8,934 nucleotides of DNA from Candidatus Kuenenbacteria bacterium (GTDB lineage: Bacteria; Patescibacteriota; Patescibacteriia; UBA2591; PGYQ01): assembly GCA_016209005.1 (NCBI GenBank), contig JACQWZ010000059.1, positions 1 to 8,934 on the forward strand, written 5' to 3'. The stretch's first letter is position 1. Every line of letters starts with the position of its first letter. Under the pieces are notes generated by a model, which worked only from the letters and a program-made list of their open reading frames with translations, had not been told where the DNA came from and did not search any database. Positions 5,106-8,934 of the stretch are shown piece by piece. A program made the translations under genes and the position numbers.

Positions 5106-5133
5106 TTGAAACTGTGACTTTGCCCTTTACACT
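5106..5133 (+). promoter_or_regulatory. Weak candidate promoter for rpmB
   Basis: TTGAAA (5106-5111), a 16-nt spacer and TACACT (5128-5133) point toward rpmB, which would then have a T-rich leader of about 90 nt. The -10 is poor. No better promoter is visible in the T-rich sequence directly before the gene. Confidence 0.3.
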
Positions 5134-5231
5134 TTTAACTTTTAATTTAATTGTTTTCTGACTAATTTGTTTTAATGTTTTAGTGTTTTTTTACTTTTTC
5201 ATTTTTATTTTTACTTTTTAATTTATTTTTT

Positions 5232-5402
5232 ATGTCTAAAAAATGTTCTGTTTGCAAACGAGGATCGCTTAATGCTAATAGTCGCAGTCATTCAAATATT
5301 GCCACTAAAAAACGACAACATATAAATTTGCAAACAAAAAAAATCGATGGGGAAAAAACCAAAATCTGCGTTTCTTGCATAAGAACAAAAAATAAAAATT
5401 AA
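5232..5402 (+). CDS. rpmB: 50S ribosomal protein L28, zinc-ribbon type
   Basis: A 56-residue L28, the only plus-strand gene in the window. It starts MSKKCSVCKRGSLNANSRSH and continues with the family hallmark SHSNIATKKRQHINLQ (residues 19-34). Two CXXC pairs (C5/C8 and C46/C49) form the four-cysteine zinc ribbon of the C+ form of L28; cysteine-free forms exist in other bacteria. It ends a few residues after the second pair (RTKNKN) and is shorter than the ~62-78 residues usual elsewhere. The ATG at 5232 follows a T-rich stretch with no Shine-Dalgarno site. It may be transcribed alone, because its neighbours lie on the other strand. Confidence 0.93.
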   Translation: MSKKCSVCKRGSLNANSRSHSNIATKKRQHINLQTKKIDGEKTKICVSCIRTKNKN

Positions 5403-5434
5403 TTTACCAATAAAATAGGCGCTTCGCGCATTTA

Positions 5435-5534
5435 AGTCTCCCTGATAAGGGAGATTTAGAGGGTTTCTTTCTTTTGAAAAATCCCCCAAACCCTCCCTCG
5501 ATAAGCTCGGGACAGGCTCTTTATCAAGGGAGCT
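5435..5534. repeat. 100-bp palindromic repeat after rpmB
   Basis: Outer arms AGTCTCCCTGATAA (5435-5448) and TTATCAAGGGAGCT (5521-5534) pair with few mismatches. Inner arms GAGGGTTT (5459-5466) and AAACCCTC (5488-5495) pair exactly. A small hairpin CTCCCTGATAAGGGAG sits in the left arm. CTCGGGACAGGCTC (5507-5520) resembles the TCGGGACAAGCTT end of the 2346-2502 palindrome. Located 33 nt after the rpmB stop, it could also end that transcript. No gene is present. Confidence 0.75.
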
Positions 5535-5607
5535 AAATATTCAGTTTCCGATACTTACTAGTCCATCAGTAGACCAATAAACTACCAGTGGTTAAATAGG
5601 CAAAGAT

Positions 5608-5634
5608 AAAAGCAACCAGTAAACAGTTGCTTTT
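5608..5634. terminator. Bidirectional hairpin terminator between rpmB and dprA
   Basis: A perfect 9-bp stem, AAAAGCAAC and GTTGCTTTT, encloses a 9-nt loop (CAGTAAACA). In the plus direction it is followed by TTTTGTTTTTGTG. In the minus direction the stem ends in TTTT and is followed by ATCTTTG. It lies 33 nt after the dprA stop codon, so it most likely ends dprA transcription. It can also stop readthrough from rpmB. Confidence 0.6.
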
Positions 5635-5667
5635 GTTTTTGTGTTTTTGTGTTTTTTTGTTTTACTT

Positions 5668-6756
5668 TTAAGCGAGGATATAATACATTCCTCCCAGATG
5701 TTTTATTTTTCCATTGATTTCCATCATCATTAAAACACTATTCACAACAGTTGAATCAAGTTTAGAAAATTCAATTAATTTATCAACGTAAATCGATTCT
5801 TCAGATAAATATTTTAACAATTCGGCTTCTTCTTTGTTTGAAGGTTTAATAATTTTTTTAACAAGCGGCTTGACTGTTCTGACAAAATTTAAAGCGTCTA
5901 AAATATCATTGGCATCATTGACTAATTTGCCTCCCATTTTAATTAAATTATTACAACCAACCGAATTTAAATTGTGAATATTACCGGGAACAGCGAATAT
6001 TTCACGGCCTTGTTCTAATGCGTATCGGGCGGTAATTAACGCTCCACTTTTTTCCGGAGCTTCAATTATTAAAACGCCTAAAGTCAAGCCGGAAATAATT
6101 CTATTTCGATAAGGGAAAAAATATTTTTGAGGAGTAATTTCCGGAGGATATTCAGAAATTAAAAGTCCATTTTGTTCAACAATTTTTTGAGCTAAATTTT
6201 GATTTTCAAAAGGATAAATACTTTTTTTAGCCAATCCAGAACCTAAAACAGCGATTGTTCGACCATTTGATTCAAGAGTAATTTGATGAGCTAAAGCGTC
6301 TACTCCTTTTGCTAATCCAGAAACTATGACTAAATTATTTTGAACTAAATCTTTGACGATTTTTAAAGCGATTTGTTTTCCATAAAGGCCCATTTTCCGA
6401 GTGCCAACAATCGCCAAACTAAACTCGTCTTGTTTTTGAAAATTTCCTTTATAAAATAATAAAGCCGGACAACTGTCAATTTCTTTAAGAAGTTTTGGAA
6501 ATTGCGGATCATTAAAAGTAATGACTTTAATATTTTCTTTGTTTAATATTTCTAATTTTTCATCTGGATTTATTGCCTTGCGTTTTGAAATTATTTTTTC
6601 AATAATTTTTTCATCTAACCCGGTTTCTTTCAATTCATTCGCGCTGGCTTTCCACGCCAATTCTAAGTTTTTAAAATAATTTAAAAATTTTCTAAACCGA
6701 CTGCTTCCAATTTCCGGCAAATACGAAAACGCAATCCAATATTTTAAGTCAGACAT
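5668..6756 (-). CDS. dprA: DNA processing protein DprA
   Basis: A 362-residue DprA. The protein loads RecA on incoming single-stranded DNA in natural transformation. An N-terminal helical region (about 1-95) precedes the Rossmann-type core (PF02481): AIVGTRKMGLYGKQIA (115-130), VIVSGLAKGVDALAHQ (143-158), AVLGSGL (169-175), FPYRNRIISGL (214-224) and IEAPEKSGALITARYALEQG (231-250), then FAVPGN (254-259) and GCNNLIKMGG (267-276). A C-terminal winged-helix-like region (about 305-362) is present, so it is full length. The ATG at 6756 (MSDLKYW) is preferred to an in-frame TTG at 6774. No Shine-Dalgarno site is seen. topA, a frequent neighbour of dprA, is absent here. Confidence 0.96.
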   Translation of the reverse strand: MSDLKYWIAFSYLPEIGSSRFRKFLNYFKNLELAWKASANELKETGLDEKIIEKIISKRKAINPDEKLEILNKENIKVITFNDPQFPKLLKEIDSCPALLFYKGNFQKQDEFSLAIVGTRKMGLYGKQIALKIVKDLVQNNLVIVSGLAKGVDALAHQITLESNGRTIAVLGSGLAKKSIYPFENQNLAQKIVEQNGLLISEYPPEITPQKYFFPYRNRIISGLTLGVLIIEAPEKSGALITARYALEQGREIFAVPGNIHNLNSVGCNNLIKMGGKLVNDANDILDALNFVRTVKPLVKKIIKPSNKEEAELLKYLSEESIYVDKLIEFSKLDSTVVNSVLMMMEINGKIKHLGGMYYILA

Positions 6757-6759
6757 AAA

Positions 6760-6966
6760 AAAATCAAAATGCAAAAATCAAAATGTAAAATGACAATGCA
6801 AAGTTTAAAATAAAATTTAAAATATAAATCCCAAATCCAAAATCCCAAAAAATAACATAATTTATTTTAATTTAGGATTTTATTTGATATTTGATATTGG
6901 GATTTGGGATTTAAAAAATTTAATTTTTAATTTTACATTTTTAACTGTCATTTTAATTTTTGATAT
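6760..6966. repeat. Palindromic AT-rich filler between dprA and ftsH
   Basis: AAATCCCAAATCCAAAATCC (about 6826-6845) faces GGGATTTGGGATTT (about 6900-6913). TGACAATG and CTGTCA flanks also pair loosely. The right half contains simple GATATTTGATATTGGGATTT repetition. On the minus strand it carries the 33-bp segment (6777-6809) shared with 2443-2475. There is no gene in it. Confidence 0.6.
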
Positions 6967-6973
6967 TTACATT

Positions 6974-8587
6974 TTATATTTTCTTCATCCCCTCTTCTTT
7001 AAAAATTTCTTCAATCTCATCATATTCCAATTCTTCTTTTTGTAATAATTCATTGGCGAATCGTTCGACTATTTTCCATTCTTTTTTTAATATTTCTTCC
7101 ACTTCTTTAACGCAAGAAAAAAGAATTTCTTGAGTTTCGGTGTTTAATTTTTCTTTTACATTTTCAGAAAGTTGAGTCTCGGGAATAATTGTGTAATCGC
7201 CGATAAATCCATTTTTCCCCATGCCAAATTTCCAAACCATATTGTGAGCTATTTTCATCGCTCCTTTAAAATCACTTACCACTCCATCAGAAGTGGTTCC
7301 ATATTTTAATTTTTCCGCGACATATCCGGCAAGAAAAACTTTAACATCAGCGAAAATTTTATCTTTGCTTGAAGTAAAAAGTTCTTCTCTTGGTTGCGGA
7401 TAAACCATACCTAATGTTTCTTTGCGTGAAATAATTGAAACTTTAAAAACATCATCTGTTGGATGTAAAAGATACATTATTATCAAATGGCCAGCTTCAT
7501 GAAAAGCGATCATTTCTCTTTCTCTTGACGTTATTTTTCTTCGACGTTTAACGCCAATATCAATCCTTTCAATCGCTTCGGTAATATCTTTATATTGAAC
7601 TTCGTCTCTATTTTCTCGAGTCGCGATCAACGCAGATTCTTTAACAATATTTTCAATATCAGCTGGAGATTTATAAACCGCTTTTCGAGCCAATCGAGAA
7701 ACATTAATTAAAGAATCGTGTTTTACTTTATCTAAATAATATTTAAAAACTTTTTCTCTGCCAACAAGATCTGGACGGTCAATATAAATTTTTCGATCAA
7801 ATCGACCCGGTCTTAAAAGGGCTGAATCTAATATTCCTTCAGCCGCGTTAGTCGCGCCAATAACAATAACATTCGCGCCCTTTTCTCTTAATCCATCCAT
7901 TTCAACTAAAAGTTGATTCTGAGTAGAATTTGTTTCTTGTCCGCCACCCATCATACTAAAAGATCTTTGATGACCAATGGCGTCAAGTTCATCAATAAAA
8001 ATAATGCAAGCCCCGTGACCATAAGCCAACATTCTTGCTTTTTTAAAAAGTTTTCTCACTCTTGACGGCCCAACGCCAACAAAAATTTCCGTGAATTCGC
8101 TTCCAGAAGTTGAAAGAAAAGGAACTTTTGCTTCAGTCGCGATCGCTTTGGCTAAATAAGTTTTCCCGCAACCCGGAGGTCCCACCATTAAAAGTCCTCT
8201 GATTATTTTTCCTCCGATTTTCATTAAACGTTTTCGATCTTTAATTAATTCAACAACCTCCAAAGCTTCTTGTTTTGATTCGTCCATGCCAATAACATCG
8301 CTCCATTTAATATCAACTTTTTCGCCCTTAACTTTATTCGCGGACATTTTGGATAGTCCGCCTTGAAAAAGAAATAAATAAAGAAAAACAAAAATTAACG
8401 CATTGATTCCACCAACAAGCAAATTAATTGGCATAGTCGCCAAAGTAAGATTGCGATAAAAAGATTCTAAAGAAGCTAATCCCCAAATAGCTAGGACAAT
8501 TAAAACAATTAAAATAAAACCTATGAGCATTTTTAACCAATGCATCATAAAAAATAATTTAATTTTTCTTCCAAATAAATTTTGCAT
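6974..8587 (-). CDS. ftsH: FtsH-like membrane AAA+ zinc metalloprotease without the extracellular domain
   Basis: A 537-residue membrane-bound ATP-dependent protease. Two hydrophobic segments (about 17-40 and 53-75) are joined by only about 12 residues, so the ~70-residue periplasmic domain of typical FtsH is missing. The AAA+ domain has Walker A GPPGCGKT (136-143), pore-loop FVG (169-171), Walker B IIFIDE (195-200) and the second region of homology with arginine fingers R259 and R262 (LLRPGRFDR). The M41 protease has HEAGH (363-367) and the third zinc ligand D439 (VVSDFKGA). All catalytic residues are intact. Expected role: removal of damaged or short-lived membrane and cytosolic proteins; substrates unknown. 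At 537 residues it is shorter than the usual ~600-650. There is no Shine-Dalgarno site; a 21-bp sequence shared with rpsL lies 8 nt before the ATG. It may be a paralogue rather than the main FtsH. Confidence 0.93.
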   Translation of the reverse strand: MQNLFGRKIKLFFMMHWLKMLIGFILIVLIVLAIWGLASLESFYRNLTLATMPINLLVGGINALIFVFLYLFLFQGGLSKMSANKVKGEKVDIKWSDVIGMDESKQEALEVVELIKDRKRLMKIGGKIIRGLLMVGPPGCGKTYLAKAIATEAKVPFLSTSGSEFTEIFVGVGPSRVRKLFKKARMLAYGHGACIIFIDELDAIGHQRSFSMMGGGQETNSTQNQLLVEMDGLREKGANVIVIGATNAAEGILDSALLRPGRFDRKIYIDRPDLVGREKVFKYYLDKVKHDSLINVSRLARKAVYKSPADIENIVKESALIATRENRDEVQYKDITEAIERIDIGVKRRRKITSREREMIAFHEAGHLIIMYLLHPTDDVFKVSIISRKETLGMVYPQPREELFTSSKDKIFADVKVFLAGYVAEKLKYGTTSDGVVSDFKGAMKIAHNMVWKFGMGKNGFIGDYTIIPETQLSENVKEKLNTETQEILFSCVKEVEEILKKEWKIVERFANELLQKEELEYDEIEEIFKEEGMKKI

Positions 8588-8595
8588 ACAATAAA

Positions 8596-8616
8596 CAAAA
8601 ATTTAAGAAAATTTTT
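8596..8616 (-). promoter_or_regulatory. Operator-like inverted repeat before ftsH, shared with rpsL
   Basis: The same 21 bp as at 3052-3072 (AAAAATTT-TCTT-AAATTTTT, then G, on the minus strand), 8 nt before the ftsH ATG. No -35/-10 pair is common to the two sites, so it is not simply a shared core promoter. Confidence 0.5.
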
Positions 8617-8621
8617 GTAAA

Positions 8622-8764
8622 ATCCTAATTTCAAAATCCTAAATCCTAAATAAATTCAAATAACCAAAATCCAAAATACAAAACATTAAAATTAATTGTT
8701 TCGAATTTAATTTATTTGGATTTTGGATTTATTTAGAATTTGGTGTTTAGAATTTTGAATTTAC
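8622..8764. repeat. Imperfect palindromic filler upstream of ftsH
   Basis: Runs of ATCCTAAATCCTAAATAAATTCAAAT are answered by TTTGGATTTTGGATTTATTTAG further right, giving a loose inverted repeat. It is similar in style to the dprA-ftsH spacer. No gene is visible. Confidence 0.55.
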
Positions 8765-8790
8765 TTTAAATTACGTTTCGTAATTTAAAG
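8764..8790. repeat. Perfect 12-bp hairpin with a 3-nt loop
   Basis: CTTTAAATTACG (8764-8775), loop TTT, CGTAATTTAAAG (8779-8790). The stem is perfect but AT-rich, and neither side continues in a T tract, so a terminator is unlikely. Confidence 0.7.
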
Positions 8791-8934
8791 TCCTTCATTA
8801 AAGGGGTCCCGTTTGTCAAGACAGATTATTTTTCAATTTGAGATACATTGATATTATTAAAAATTAAAATTGAAAAATTATTTTTCTTGATAAAAGCAAT
8901 TAATAAATATTAGTGATGAGCTTGGATATTATAA
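8791..8934. other. Intergenic end of window, no gene seen
   Basis: AT-rich sequence with no supported gene. On the minus strand a consensus -35 box TTGACA (8819-8814) points toward ftsH but has no -10 at 16-18 nt. The last 19 bases could start a plus-strand frame (ATG at 8916, MSLDII), too short to judge. Confidence 0.4.

Noticed and set aside
5292..5489. Minus-strand 65-codon frame
   Set aside because: It is antisense to rpmB and runs into a palindromic repeat; it shows no protein features.
5668..6774. Longer dprA starting at TTG 6774
   Set aside because: ATG at 6756 gives the usual DprA N-terminus; the extra residues (HFDFF) come from the AT-rich leader.
8916..8934. Possible start of a plus-strand gene (MSLDII) at the right edge
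   Set aside because: Only six codons are visible and the TTGATA/TATTAG boxes before it have poor spacing.

Overview
The window is AT-rich and gene-dense, and its short compact genes are separated by palindrome-filled spacers. The gene set (S12, S7, a short zinc-type L28, DprA, a small M50 rhomboid-like site-2 protease and an FtsH without its extracellular domain), two nucleotidyltransferase modules, almost no Shine-Dalgarno sites, and TAA as the stop of every complete gene together suggest a bacterium of the Candidate Phyla Radiation (Patescibacteria), probably a parcubacterium. This placement is an inference from style and protein features, not from a database search.

Layout, left to right. 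A fragment of an unrecognised reading frame runs off the left edge (1-93, minus). Then, on the minus strand: an AbiEii-type nucleotidyltransferase with a small DUF6922-like partner upstream (273-1143); rpsG (1636-2157) and rpsL (2623-3042), which are normally adjacent but here are 465 bp apart; a HEPN/MNT toxin-antitoxin-like pair with a 34-nt overlap (3264-3988); and an M50 metalloprotease (4155-4778). rpmB is the only plus-strand gene (5232-5402). dprA (5668-6756) and an FtsH-like AAA+ zinc metalloprotease (6974-8587) follow on the minus strand. All genes except the edge fragment are complete.

The most distinctive content is between the genes. Three 116-bp copies of a non-autonomous inverted-repeat element (MITE) lie at 1494-1609, 3079-3194 and 4850-4965. 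Each has 13-bp terminal inverted repeats of the type CAGGACTTACGCA and its own 5-bp target duplication (AATTT, CAATT, AAGTT). Two copies are identical and the third differs at two positions, so the family moved recently. Copies 1 and 2 bracket the rpsL-rpsG block in opposite orientation. Several other palindromic repeats fill the remaining spacers. A 21-bp sequence that includes a perfect inverted repeat is shared, at almost the same distance from the ATG, by rpsL and ftsH.

Functionally the window mixes translation (S7, S12, L28), membrane proteolysis (FtsH-like, M50), DNA uptake/recombination (DprA) and two putative toxin-antitoxin modules. Apart from the two overlapping pairs, the genes look like separate transcription units. 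No tRNA, rRNA, CRISPR array or transposase gene is visible.
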